NCBI RefSeq assembly: GCF_008065375.1
Contig: NZ_VJYI01000015.1
Location: 186,001-250,000, forward strand
Origin: Nonomuraea sp. SYSU D8015
GTDB taxonomy: Bacteria; Actinomycetota; Actinomycetes; Streptosporangiales; Streptosporangiaceae
Length of the DNA stretch: 64,000 bases
Direction: 5' to 3'
The notes under the pieces were generated by a model. That model was not told the DNA's origin. It worked only from the letters and a program-made list of their open reading frames with translations, and did no database searches. Positions 33,658 through 42,302 of the stretch are shown here, piece by piece (positions within the stretch are counted from its first letter, which is position 1; every line of letters starts with the position of its first letter). A program made the position numbers and the translations under genes.

Positions 33658-35148
33658 GTGCTTAACCGTAGTTTTTTCCTTGCCCTCGGGGCGGTTTGCG
33701 CCCTCTCATTGACCGCGTGTTCTGTTCCGGCGGGCGGGCAGAGCGCGGACCCCGCCGGCGGGCGGATCAAGGTGGCCATGCTCCTGCCGCCGCGTTCCGG
33801 CCTGTCGCCGTTCAGTGACGACGCCTTCAAACTGTCGCGCTGGTCCACCGCCGAGACCCTGGTCAATCTGGACGAGGAGGGCGACGCGCAGCCGGCGCTC
33901 GCCACCGCGTGGTCCCGCAGCTCGGACCGCACCTGGGAATTCACCATCCGCCAGGGCGTGACCTTCCACGACGGCAGCAAGCTGACCGCCCAGGTCGCCG
34001 CCAACGCGCTGACCAGGGCCGGCCAGGCGACCCCCAAGCCGCGCATCCTCGACGGCGTCGAGCTCACCGCCAAGGCCGAGGGCGACAAGCTGGTCGTGAC
34101 CACCGGAGAGCCCGATCCGCTGGTGCCGCACCGCCTGTCCTCGCCGCAGCTGTCGATCCTGGCCGAGCGCGCGTACGGCTCGGACGGCCAGGTGAACCCG
34201 GTCGGCACCGGCAGCGGCCCGTTCAAGCTGACCCGGATCAACGGCACCACGACCGCCACCCTCGACCGCTACGACGGCTACTGGGGCGAGAAGGCCAAGG
34301 CCGCCGGCATCGACGTCTCCTTCGTGCCCGACGGCACCGCCCGCGCCGCCGCCATCCGCAGCGGCCAGGCGCACGTCGTCGAGGCGGTGCCGGTCTCGCA
34401 GGCCGCGCTCCTGCCGAAGGAGACGATCAGCGAGGTGCCGATGCCCCGCACCAACACGCTCTACCTCAACACCGCGAAAGGCCCGTTCAAGGACGCCGGC
34501 CTGCGTGCCGCCGCCCGCACCGCCATCGACGCCGGGCAACTGGTGAACGGCGTGTACGAGGGCCGCGCCGACGTCGCCGCCGGACTGCTGGGCCCCGCCC
34601 TCCCGTGGGCCGCCGAAGGCCGCAAGCCCCTGACCCAGCGCACGGCCGCCGCGGACGCCAAGGGCACGCGGATCACCCTGGCCACCTACTCCGACCGGCC
34701 GGAGCTGCCCGAGGTCGCCTCGGTGCTGCAACAGCAGCTCCAGGCCGCAGGCTTCACGGTCAAGCTCGTGGTACGCGAGTACGCCCACATCGAGGAGGAC
34801 GCCCTCGCCGGCGAGTTCGACGCGTTCATCCTCTCCCGGGCGACCATGCTGGACTCCGGCGACCCGGTGGCGTACCTGCAGGCCGACTTCACCTGCGACG
34901 GCTCCTTCAACCTCGCCAAGCTGTGCGACGACGGCGTCGACAAGGCGGTGAAGAAGGCCGCGGCCACGGAGGCCGGTGCCGCGAGGCGCGCGGCGATCCT
35001 CGAGGCCGAGGCGGCGATCCTGCGCACCGACGCCGCCATCCCCATGCTGCACGAGCGCGTCATCCAGGGCGACGCCACCACGGTGACGGGCTCGGCGAAG
35101 GACCCGCGCGAGCGGATCCTGATCACCCTCGACACCCGGCTGAAGTGA
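33658..35148 (+). CDS. ABC importer solute-binding lipoprotein, nickel/metallophore (NikA/CntA) type
   Basis: 496 residues of the SBP_bac_5 family. The N-terminus is a lipoprotein signal (LALGAVCALSLTAC, Cys21). Family landmarks include LATAWSRSSDRTWEFTIRQG, VTFHDGSKLTAQVAANAL and NPVGTGSGPFKLTRI. The protein should sit outside the membrane and deliver ligand to the fused permease. Family members bind peptides, nickel chelates or opine metallophores. The Zur-like box upstream favours a zinc-related ligand. The GTG start is 45 bp after the box; the stop overlaps the permease start (GTGA). Confidence 0.9.
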   Translation: MLNRSFFLALGAVCALSLTACSVPAGGQSADPAGGRIKVAMLLPPRSGLSPFSDDAFKLSRWSTAETLVNLDEEGDAQPALATAWSRSSDRTWEFTIRQGVTFHDGSKLTAQVAANALTRAGQATPKPRILDGVELTAKAEGDKLVVTTGEPDPLVPHRLSSPQLSILAERAYGSDGQVNPVGTGSGPFKLTRINGTTTATLDRYDGYWGEKAKAAGIDVSFVPDGTARAAAIRSGQAHVVEAVPVSQAALLPKETISEVPMPRTNTLYLNTAKGPFKDAGLRAAARTAIDAGQLVNGVYEGRADVAAGLLGPALPWAAEGRKPLTQRTAAADAKGTRITLATYSDRPELPEVASVLQQQLQAAGFTVKLVVREYAHIEEDALAGEFDAFILSRATMLDSGDPVAYLQADFTCDGSFNLAKLCDDGVDKAVKKAAATEAGAARRAAILEAEAAILRTDAAIPMLHERVIQGDATTVTGSAKDPRERILITLDTRLK

Positions 35149-36896
35149 TCGCGCCGCCGATGCGCGAGCGCGCCGGCGCCGTGCTCGCGCGGACCGTCGC
35201 GGTCGCCGCGATCATCGTCGTGGTGGGGCTCCTGCCCTGGCTGTCCGGCCGCGACGCGGCCCTGTCGCTGCTGCGCGCCCGCTCCGCCGAGCAGGAGCCG
35301 ACGCCGGAGGTCCTGGAGGCCATCCGGCGCGAGCTGGGCCTGGACGGCGGTCCGGTGCCGCTGCTCGGCGGCTGGCTGGCGGGCGTCCTGCGCGGCGACC
35401 TCGGCCGCTCCTGGGTGGACGGCGGCCCCGTGCTGCCCTCGGTCCTGTCCGGCCTCGGCGTCTCGCTGACGCTGATGACCGCTGCGCTGATCGTGACCGT
35501 GGCGCTGGTGTGCGTGCTGTGCGCGCCGACGCTGGTCCGCGGCGCGCGCGGCACCCTGCGCGGCGGTCGCGCCACGGGGGCCGCGGCCGCCGCGCTGGCC
35601 GCGCTGCCCGAGTTCCTCATCGCGACGCTGCTGCTGGTGACGCTGTCGGTGTGGCTCGGCTGGCTGCCGCCCTACGGCTGGCAGAACCCGCAGGACATGG
35701 TGCTGCCCGCGCTCGCGCTCGGCATCCCGGCGGGCGGGGTGCTGGGGCGGCTGGTGGACGACGCGCTGCCCGCGGTGTTCGCCGAGCCCTGGGTCGGGCT
35801 GTGGCGCTCGGCCGGCTGCCGGCCCGGCGTCATCGCCCGGGCGGCGCTGCGCCGCGCGCTGCCCCCGCTCGTGCCCCAGTTCGGGCTGGTGGCCGTCGGG
35901 CTGACGGGCGGAGCGGTCGCCGTCGAGACGGTGTTCGCGGTGCCCGGCATCGGCAGGACCGCGCTGGGTGCGGCGGAATCCCAGGACCTGCCGCTGCTCC
36001 AGGGCTCGGTGCTCGCCCTCGTCCTGCTCGGCGTCCTCGCCGGGACCCTGGCGACCGCCGGCCGGCGCTGGATGCTCGGCCCCGGGCTGCGCGACGCCGC
36101 GCTGTCGCTGCCCGCGCCCGCCGCCGGCGGCGGTGGCCGGTGGCGCCGCCTGGTGCCGGCCGCCTGCGCCGCGGTGCTGGCGGTGGCCGTCGGCTGGGGG
36201 CTGTTCCTCGACCCGCTGGCCATCGACGTGGCCGCCAGGCTGGCCGGGCCGAGCTGGGACCATCCGCTGGGCACCGACGCTCTGGGCCGGGACGTGCTGG
36301 CCAGGGTCGGCCACGGCGCGGCGGCCACACTGGGGGTCGCGGCGCTGGTCAGCGCGGGCTCGTACGTCGTCTCCCTGGCCCTCGGCTTCCTGCCGGGGCC
36401 CGCCTCGGGCGCCGCCGAGATCGCCAACGCCGTGCCGCCGGTGATCGCCGGCATCCTGGTCGCGGCGGCGCTCGGCCCCGGCACACTGGGCGCCTCCGTC
36501 GCGGTGGCCCTGGTCTCCTGGCCCGTGCTCTCCGCCCACACCGCCGCCCTGGTCTCCGAGACCCGCGCGGCGGCCCACCTGGTGGCCCAGCGCGCCATCG
36601 GCTCCCCGCCCTCCTGGATCCTGACCCGTCACGTCCTGCCCGCGGTCGCCGGGCCGATCGCCCGGCACGCGGTGCTGCGCCTGCCCGGTGTCGCCCTGGC
36701 CCTGGCCTCGCTCGGCTTTCTCGGCCTGGGCGCCCAGCCGCCCGCTCCGGAGTGGGGGCTGACGCTGGCCGAGTCGCTGCCGTACGTCGAGCGCGCGCCG
36801 TGGGCGGCGCTGGCCCCTGCCACGATGCTCCTGCTGCTGGCCGCGCTGGCCGTCTCGCTGTCCACGCTCCACGGCACGGAGGGCCGCCCGTCATGA
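35145..36896 (+). CDS. fused NikB-NikC type ABC permease
   Basis: 583 residues containing two complete dipeptide/nickel-type permeases in one chain. The first (about residues 1-310) carries its EAA-like loop in SAGCRPGVIARAALRRALPP. The second (about 330-583) has DHPLGTDALGRDVLARV and its loop in SPPSWILTRHVLPAVAGP. About 12 membrane helices are present. Normally these are two genes. The link lies near WMLGPGLRDAALSLPAPA. GTG 35145 overlaps the binding protein stop; ATG 35160 is an in-frame alternative. Confidence 0.92.
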   Translation: MIAPPMRERAGAVLARTVAVAAIIVVVGLLPWLSGRDAALSLLRARSAEQEPTPEVLEAIRRELGLDGGPVPLLGGWLAGVLRGDLGRSWVDGGPVLPSVLSGLGVSLTLMTAALIVTVALVCVLCAPTLVRGARGTLRGGRATGAAAAALAALPEFLIATLLLVTLSVWLGWLPPYGWQNPQDMVLPALALGIPAGGVLGRLVDDALPAVFAEPWVGLWRSAGCRPGVIARAALRRALPPLVPQFGLVAVGLTGGAVAVETVFAVPGIGRTALGAAESQDLPLLQGSVLALVLLGVLAGTLATAGRRWMLGPGLRDAALSLPAPAAGGGGRWRRLVPAACAAVLAVAVGWGLFLDPLAIDVAARLAGPSWDHPLGTDALGRDVLARVGHGAAATLGVAALVSAGSYVVSLALGFLPGPASGAAEIANAVPPVIAGILVAAALGPGTLGASVAVALVSWPVLSAHTAALVSETRAAAHLVAQRAIGSPPSWILTRHVLPAVAGPIARHAVLRLPGVALALASLGFLGLGAQPPAPEWGLTLAESLPYVERAPWAALAPATMLLLLAALAVSLSTLHGTEGRPS

Positions 36897-37957
36897 CGAG
36901 CACCGACCCGGCCGGCACGACGGGTGCCGAGCCGCTGCTGAGCGTTCGCGACCTGCGCGTCGCCACGGACTCGGCCGAGATCGTCCGGGGGCTGTCCTTC
37001 GACGTGGCCCTCGGTGAGATGCTCGCGGTCGTCGGCGAGTCCGGCGCGGGCAAGTCGCTCACCGCGCGTGCCCTGCTCGGGCTGCTGCCGCCCGGCCTGC
37101 GCGTCTCCGGCAGCGTGCGCCTGGAGGGAGTCGAGCTGGCGGGGGCGCCCCAGCGCGTCTATCGGCGGGTACGCGGCCGGCGCGTCGCCTTCGTGCCGCA
37201 GGACGCGCTCTCGGTGCTCAGTCCCGTCCACACCGTCGGCGACCAGCTCGCGCTCGCCGCCCGCTCCGTGCGGCGGCTGGGCCGCAGAGCCGCCTGGGAC
37301 CACGCGGTGGCCGCACTGGACCGGGTCGGCATCCCCGACGCGGCGCGGCGGGCACGCGCCTACCCGCACGAGTTCTCCGGCGGGATGCGCCAGCGCGCGG
37401 TGATCGCCATGGCCACCGTCAACGACCCCGCCCTCGTCGTCGCCGACGAGCCGACCACCGCCCTCGACTCCGCCGTCCAGGCCATGATCCTGCGCATGCT
37501 CGCCGACCTGCGCGAACAGGCGGGGCTGGCCGTGCTGCTGGTCACCCACGACCTGGCGGTGGCGGCGGGGCACGCCGATCGCGTGCTCGTCATGTACGCG
37601 GGCCGGCAGGTCGAATCCGGCCCGGTCGGCCGCGTGCTGCGCCATCCGCGAGCCCCCTACACCGGCGGCCTCATCGCGTCCCTCCCGCGCCGTGAGGCGG
37701 TGGACCGGCGGCTTCCCGTGATCGGCGGCGCGCCGCCGCACCCCGGCGCGCTCCCGCCCGGCTGCGCCTTCTCGCCCCGCTGCCCGGCCGCCGCCGACGC
37801 CTGCCAGGACCGCGAGCCCGAGCCCGGCGAGGCCGGCGACGGGCACCTGGCCGCCTGCCACCGGCTCGGCGAGCTGCCGGACCCGGTCACCGACCTGTTC
37901 CAGGCCACTCCAGGAGCCCGCATGACGCCGTCCGAGCCGGTCCAGGAGTCGCGATGA
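36893..37957 (+). CDS. ABC transporter ATP-binding protein, OppD/NikD type
   Basis: 354 residues. Walker A is GESGAGKSLT, Q-loop is VPQDALSVL, signature is FSGGMRQRAVIAMA, Walker B is LVVADEPTTALD, and the H-loop is LLVTHDLAV. The C-terminal oligopeptide domain with its cysteines is present (GCAFSPRCPAAADAC). It energises import together with the next ATPase. ATG 36893 overlaps the permease stop (ATGA). Its last 12 codons (MTPSEPVQESR) are the first unit of a tandem repeat that continues into the next gene. Confidence 0.93.
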   Translation: MTSTDPAGTTGAEPLLSVRDLRVATDSAEIVRGLSFDVALGEMLAVVGESGAGKSLTARALLGLLPPGLRVSGSVRLEGVELAGAPQRVYRRVRGRRVAFVPQDALSVLSPVHTVGDQLALAARSVRRLGRRAAWDHAVAALDRVGIPDAARRARAYPHEFSGGMRQRAVIAMATVNDPALVVADEPTTALDSAVQAMILRMLADLREQAGLAVLLVTHDLAVAAGHADRVLVMYAGRQVESGPVGRVLRHPRAPYTGGLIASLPRREAVDRRLPVIGGAPPHPGALPPGCAFSPRCPAAADACQDREPEPGEAGDGHLAACHRLGELPDPVTDLFQATPGARMTPSEPVQESR

Positions 37958-38110
37958 CGGAGGAGTCTTGTATGACGCGTCTGAGGCCGGTCCGGGAGGT
38001 CCGATGACGGATGAGCCCCGCATGACGCCGTCCGAGGCCGGTCCGGGAGTCCCGATGAGGGAGGAGCCCCGTATGACGCCGTCCGAGCCGGTCCGGGAGT
38101 CCCCGGTGAC
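37921..38110 (+). repeat. 50-bp imperfect tandem repeat at the ATPase gene junction
   Basis: Units start at 37921, 37971, 38021 and 38072, each with ATGACGCCG or ATGACGCGT, then CCGAG-CCGGTCC-GGAGTC, then ATGA with GAGGAG. Spacing is 50, 50 and 51 bp; the fourth is partial. Unit 1 codes for the end of the first ATPase. Units 2-4 lie in and before the start of the second. Each unit repeats a Shine-Dalgarno and an ATG, so the translation-start region itself has been duplicated several times. The ATGs at 38004, 38022, 38055 and 38073 are all in frame with the second ATPase. Confidence 0.85.
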
Positions 38111-38954
38111 GCCGCCCCTCCTGGAGGTGCACGATCTCGTCGTGCGCTACCCGGCGCGCGGCCGCCGCACGCCGCCCGTCCTCGCGGTGGACGGCGTCTC
38201 GTTCGCCCTGGCCGCCGGCGAGACGCTCGCCCTGGTCGGCGGCTCGGGCTCCGGGAAGTCCAGCATCGCCGCCGCCGTCCTCATGCTGCGCAGGCCCGAG
38301 AGCGGCTCGGTGCGCTTCGAGGGCCGCGAGCTCACCACGCTCGACGAGCGGGCCCTGCGCCCGCTGCGGCCTGCGCTGCAGCCCGTCTTCCAGGACCCCT
38401 ACGGCTCGCTCAGCCCGCGCCTGCGCGTGTCGGACGCCATCGCCGAACCCCTGCGCGTCCAGGGCCGCTGGGACCCGCTGACCGGCCCGGCCCGCGTCGC
38501 CGAGCTGCTCGACCTGGTGCGCCTGGACGGCGCCCTGGCCCGGCGCCGGCCGTACGAGCTGTCCGGCGGCCAGTGCCAGCGCGTCGGCATCGCCCGCGCC
38601 CTGGCCTGCGAGCCCCGGCTGCTCGTCCTGGACGAGCCCGTGTCCGCGCTGGACCCGTCCGTACGGGCCGGGATCGTCAACCTCCTCGCCGACCTGCGGG
38701 ACGACCTCGGGCTCGGCCAGCTGTTCATCGGCCACGACCTCGCCCTCGTCCGGCACGTGGCCGACCGCGTCGCGGTGCTGCGCCACGGCCGGATCGTCGA
38801 GACCGGACCCGTCCGCCAGGTGTGGGACGCGCCCGCGCACGACTACACCCGCGAGCTGCTCGCCGCCGTCCCGGAGCTCACCCGGCCCCGCCCAGCGGCA
38901 TCGAGCACGGCCGGCGCAGCGACGGCAGGCGGTCCTCGGGCGGGCGCCGCTTGA
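38073..38954 (+). CDS. ABC transporter ATP-binding protein, OppF/NikE type
   Basis: 293 residues from the chosen ATG 38073. Walker A is GGSGSGKSSI, Q-loop is PVFQDPYGSLSP, signature is LSGGQCQRVGIARAL, Walker B is LLVLDEPVSALD, and the H-loop is FIGHDLALV. The cysteine-rich C-terminal domain is absent. The tail is Ala/Gly/Pro-rich (AASSTAGAATAGGPRAGAA) and may result from a rearrangement that joined this gene to the MFS remnant. The start is ambiguous because of the repeat; starts at 38055, 38022 or 38004 would add up to 23 residues. Confidence 0.9.
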   Translation: MTPSEPVRESPVTPPLLEVHDLVVRYPARGRRTPPVLAVDGVSFALAAGETLALVGGSGSGKSSIAAAVLMLRRPESGSVRFEGRELTTLDERALRPLRPALQPVFQDPYGSLSPRLRVSDAIAEPLRVQGRWDPLTGPARVAELLDLVRLDGALARRRPYELSGGQCQRVGIARALACEPRLLVLDEPVSALDPSVRAGIVNLLADLRDDLGLGQLFIGHDLALVRHVADRVAVLRHGRIVETGPVRQVWDAPAHDYTRELLAAVPELTRPRPAASSTAGAATAGGPRAGAA

Positions 38955-38955
38955 C

Positions 38956-39500
38956 CTGCCCGCCCACCGGACCGGCTCGCCGGCGCTGGCCGGCCGGCTC
39001 GTCGGCCTGATCCTGGGCCTGCGCACGTCCAGCCGGCAGCGGCTGTTCGTGATGCCTGCCCGTCGAGGTCGAGCGGGCCACGGGCACGCAGGGTGCGCTC
39101 GGCCGGTTGTTCGCCCTCTCCTGGGCGCTGGTCGTCGCCGCGCAGATCCCGCTGTCCGGGTGGGCCGCGCGCCGGCTGTCCCTGCGCGGCGCGCTGCTGA
39201 CCGGCCTGGGGCTCATGGCCACCGGCGCGGTCGCCGCCGGGCTGCTGCCGCCCGTGCGCGCGGCCGGCGGTCTGCTGCCGTCGCCGGCCATCGTCGTGCT
39301 GCTGACCGCCGGACAGATGCTGCTGGTCCCCGTGGCCCGCGCCAGGCTGCCGGACCTGGCCGGGGGACCACCGGCTGGGCCTCTACACGGGCGCCATGTC
39401 GTCCTGTCCGGGCTGCTCGTGCTGCCCGGCGGCGCCCCGCCCGGCGGGTCGAAGAGCGCCCCGCCCGGCGCGCTGTTCGACGCGCGGGGCCGGACGGCGG
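38956..39500 (+). pseudogene. MFS transporter remnant, C-terminal half with frameshifts
   Basis: Three frame segments line up as the second half of an MFS transporter. The first, in one frame, reads GLILGLRTSSRQRLFVM. After an extra C near 39052 the next frame reads VEVERATGTQGALGRLFALSW, then GWAARRLSLRGALLTGLG, through VPVARARLPDLAG. Near 39362 the frame shifts again to DHRLGLYTGAMSS, and near 39404 back to LSGLLVLPGG...GALFDARG. At least three frameshifts, and the first six helices are missing. MFS exporters of this kind accompany metallophore importers, so the operon may once have carried export too. Confidence 0.75.
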
Positions 39501-39549
39501 AGAGGCGGCGGTCAGCGTTCACCGAGGGGAGATCTGCGGGTGGCCCGGG

Positions 39550-40014
39550 TCAGGCGGCCAGCGCCGCCGGCACGTCCAGGGGTGTGGTGCCGGCGGCCGC
39601 GTACGCGGGAAGGTCGAACCGGACGACCTTGCCGCCGGCCGTGGGAACCGCGTCCCAGCGGCTGGACAGCGTGTCGACCAGGAACAGCCCGCGCCCGCTC
39701 TCGTCATCGACGGCGGCGTCGCACAGCCGCGGCAGCCTCGGGTCCTCGTCCTCGACCTCGCACCGCACCAAGCCGTCCACGACGGACAGACTCAGGCGAA
39801 CCTGCCCGCGCGCATGCTTCAGCGCGTTGCCGACCAACTCGCTGACCAGCAACTCGGCGACCTCCACCGGATCCTGCAGATCCCACTCGGCCAGCGTCGC
39901 CCGGGTCAGCCGGCGCGCCGCGCGCACCGAGCCGAGGTCTCGCGCCAACGTCCACGACGCGCTCCGGCACCCGTTCATCTCGGCCGAGGTCCTGCTCGCC
40001 GCAAGCCCCTTCAT
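39550..40014 (-). CDS. RsbW/HATPase_c_2-type ATP-binding protein
   Basis: 154 residues of the GHKL fold used by anti-sigma factors. Landmarks: PVEVAELLVSELVGNALKHA (N-box with Glu and Asn), VEDEDPRLP (G1-like region), and ESGRGLFLVDTLSSRW (G2 region). It likely binds ATP and a sigma or anti-anti-sigma partner in the cytoplasm. No STAS-domain or sigma gene is adjacent. ATG 40014 is preceded by GGAG; TTG 40056 is an upstream alternative. Confidence 0.85.
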   Translation of the reverse strand: MKGLAASRTSAEMNGCRSASWTLARDLGSVRAARRLTRATLAEWDLQDPVEVAELLVSELVGNALKHARGQVRLSLSVVDGLVRCEVEDEDPRLPRLCDAAVDDESGRGLFLVDTLSSRWDAVPTAGGKVVRFDLPAYAAAGTTPLDVPAALAA

Positions 40015-40114
40015 CTCGCACGCTCCCCGTGACCGCTTCCGCTCAGTGACAGCCAACGGGCATAGGCGAGAATTCCCCGTGGAGACAGCTCTTGAGGGGA
40101 GCCTGCGGCCGGGG

Positions 40115-40582
40115 TCAGCCCTTGCCGGCGGCGTTCACGATCCGGGTCGTGGAGCGGCCCGGGATGGCCTCCAGCTCCCAGCACTCGGCGCCCAGGATCG
40201 CGGCCGCGGCGGCGCGGGCGCCCGCGTGCGGGTCGCCCGCCGTGTGCGCGAGCGCGCCGGGACGCATCGGGGCGAGCAGGTCGATGTAGTCCTCCGGGCC
40301 GTGGGCCTCGGACGGGCCCGTGACGATGAAGACGCCGGTGACGAAGCGGAGCGCGGCCAGGACCTCGGCACGCTCGGCCGCCGGGTTGAGCGGGCGGCTC
40401 GGGCCCTTCCAGGCGCGCACGCGGGGGTCGTCCTCGACGCCGACGACGAGCGGCCGCCCGCGGGCCGCCACCGCGCCCAGATAGCGCACGTGCCCCACGT
40501 GCAGGATGTCGAAGACCCCGGTCACGACCGCCGCCCCCGGCAGGTCGTACGGCTGCACCCAGACGGCCTCCAGGCTGCTCAC
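40115..40582 (-). CDS. cytidylyltransferase-like nucleotidyltransferase
   Basis: 155 residues. The nucleotide-binding motif is GVFDILHVGHVRYLGAV (HxGH), followed by VVGVEDDPRVRAWKG and a later loop in ALRFVTGVFIVTG. This is the layout of the RfaE C-terminal/glycerol-3-phosphate cytidylyltransferase-like group. It should attach AMP or CMP to a phosphorylated small molecule. The canonical later ISTT-type motif is reduced to PGRSTTRIVNA. GTG 40582 has GGAGGAGG upstream, which sets the start. Confidence 0.85.
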   Translation of the reverse strand: MSSLEAVWVQPYDLPGAAVVTGVFDILHVGHVRYLGAVAARGRPLVVGVEDDPRVRAWKGPSRPLNPAAERAEVLAALRFVTGVFIVTGPSEAHGPEDYIDLLAPMRPGALAHTAGDPHAGARAAAAAILGAECWELEAIPGRSTTRIVNAAGKG

Positions 40583-40776
40583 GCGACCTCCTCCGCTGCC
40601 CCACGGGCCTCGACGCTTCCCCTGCGGGCCTAGACGACTCGTCGATCGCAGCGTACTCGGTCGCCGCCGGCGCTCGTGCAGGCGACCTTGGGAAAGGGCA
40701 TTCCTACCTTTTTGCGATAGTCCGATGGCCTCCACCCGGGCGTCTCATAACGCAGCGTTGAGGTTGGGGCCCGACT

Positions 40777-41241
40777 ATGGGGGAGGTCGCTGTGGCGCCG
40801 CTGGATTCTCATCGTGTCAATGGGGGCGACCCAATCGGCTCGGGCGGGCTCATGGCTCGGCTGCCGGGGGTTCCCTCCCAGGTGTCACGGGCCAGGGGGA
40901 TCGTGACGGCCGCGCTCGGCCGCGATCACCCCCTCTACGACGACGTGGTCCTGCTCACCAGCGAGCTGGCCACCAACGCGATTTTGCACACCCGGTCCGG
41001 CGTGGGCGGCTCGTTCACGGTGACCGTGACGAGCTCGGAGGCCGCGGTGCGGGTGTGCGTGTCGGACGCCGGCTCCGACGGGCCGCCGTGCGTGTGCCGT
41101 ACGAGCGCGCAGTCCACCAGCGGGCGCGGCCTGCCGCTGATCGAGGCGCTCAGCCACCGCTGGGGCTTCACCCGCGAGGCCGGCTCGACGACGGTCTGGT
41201 TCGAGCTCCTGCAGGCCGACCTCCCGGCCGTGGCGGTCTAG
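40777..41241 (+). CDS. RsbW/HATPase_c_2-type ATP-binding protein
   Basis: 154 residues. The N-box is VVLLTSELATNAILHTRSG, the G1 region is VCVSDAGSDGPP, and G2 is STSGRGLPLIEALSHRWGF. All ATP-site motifs are present. It is divergent from the nucleotidyltransferase and converges on the LuxR gene, overlapping its stop by four bases. A second copy of this fold lies 0.8 kb away (39550-40014) on the other strand, but the two are not close in sequence. Role: predicted anti-sigma or stress-switch kinase. Confidence 0.87.
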   Translation: MGEVAVAPLDSHRVNGGDPIGSGGLMARLPGVPSQVSRARGIVTAALGRDHPLYDDVVLLTSELATNAILHTRSGVGGSFTVTVTSSEAAVRVCVSDAGSDGPPCVCRTSAQSTSGRGLPLIEALSHRWGFTREAGSTTVWFELLQADLPAVAV

Positions 41242-42209
41242 ACGTCCAGGCGGCACAGGCCCTCGGCGAGGGCCTTGGTGGTGAGGCGGGTGCGGCTGTC
41301 GCAGCCCAGCTTGGCGAAGATGTGCTCCAGGTGGGTGGTCACCGTGCGGACGCTGAGCACGAGCGCGGCGGCGATCTGCGGGTTGGAGTCGCCCGCCGCG
41401 ACCCTCGTGAGCACGTCCACCTCCCTGCCGGTCAGGTCGTACGGCAGCGCGCACGGCCGTTCCGCCGCCACGGCCCCCTGCAGCGCCCCCTGGAACCCGA
41501 CGCCGGCCCGGAGCAGCCGTAACTCGTGCCAGCGCCCGTCGCCGTCGAGCCACAGCCCGTGCCTGCTCAGCTCGCGCGAGTCGATGAACGCCCGGGCGTA
41601 CGCCGCCACGGCCGGGTCGTCCCAGAGGGCGGCCGACACCTCACGCCCTGGCACCTCGCGGCGCACGCCGACCCGGTCGAAGGCCACGGCGCGGAAGTCG
41701 GGAGGCAGCCCCACGGGGTCGATCACGCACCTGGTCAGGTCGGTGAGATGGGCGAGCATCGGGCTCACCGCCGCCACAAGGGCCCCGGTGAGCCGGGGGA
41801 AGGCATCCCGGGACGCCAGGTGCAGCAGGCCCGTGTAGCGGCCCTCGGCCAGGAACAGCGGAGCCGTCAGCCCGGCCCGCCACCCGTAGGGCGCCAGGTG
41901 GCGGCGGAAGTAGCGCTCGGTGCCCGGCTCCGGCATGCTCACGGGCGCCCGGGTGGACAACGCCCTGCGGTAGGCGTCGAGGCCGGCGTATTCCTCGGCG
42001 GCGTCCCGGTCGATGCGCCGGTGCCCGTCGGACACCACGCTGTGGTGGCGGCCCGTCGCCGGATCGAACGCGACGAACTCGTAGGCGTCGAGCGGGACCA
42101 CCCGGCGCAGCGCGGCCATCGCCCCGTGCGCGTCGCCGCCGCCCGCCGCCTGGTAGCCGACCTCGGCGAACGCCTGCAGCTGGCAGACGTCCAGAGTGAT
42201 CTCGGCCAC
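41238..42209 (-). CDS. LuxR-type transcriptional regulator
   Basis: About 323 residues. The C-terminal GerE-type helix-turn-helix is LTGREVDVLTRVAAGDSNPQ and then SVRTVTTHLEHIFAKLG. The N-terminal part is a GAF-like ligand domain (AGLTAPLFLAEGRYTGLLHLAS). GTG 42209 is chosen because a TATATA box (42223-42218) lies eight bases before it, suggesting a leaderless message; ATG 42227 would place the box inside the gene. It diverges from the threonyl-tRNA synthetase leader and may regulate that gene. Confidence 0.85.
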   Translation of the reverse strand: MAEITLDVCQLQAFAEVGYQAAGGGDAHGAMAALRRVVPLDAYEFVAFDPATGRHHSVVSDGHRRIDRDAAEEYAGLDAYRRALSTRAPVSMPEPGTERYFRRHLAPYGWRAGLTAPLFLAEGRYTGLLHLASRDAFPRLTGALVAAVSPMLAHLTDLTRCVIDPVGLPPDFRAVAFDRVGVRREVPGREVSAALWDDPAVAAYARAFIDSRELSRHGLWLDGDGRWHELRLLRAGVGFQGALQGAVAAERPCALPYDLTGREVDVLTRVAAGDSNPQIAAALVLSVRTVTTHLEHIFAKLGCDSRTRLTTKALAEGLCRLDV

Positions 42210-42302
42210 GGAGCCTTTATATACCATTTGCCAAACCTTGAGGTCTTCTTGAAGGTTTTTTTCACCAGCGGGTGCGAGGTCACCGATGCTACGGTTGAGG
42301 AC

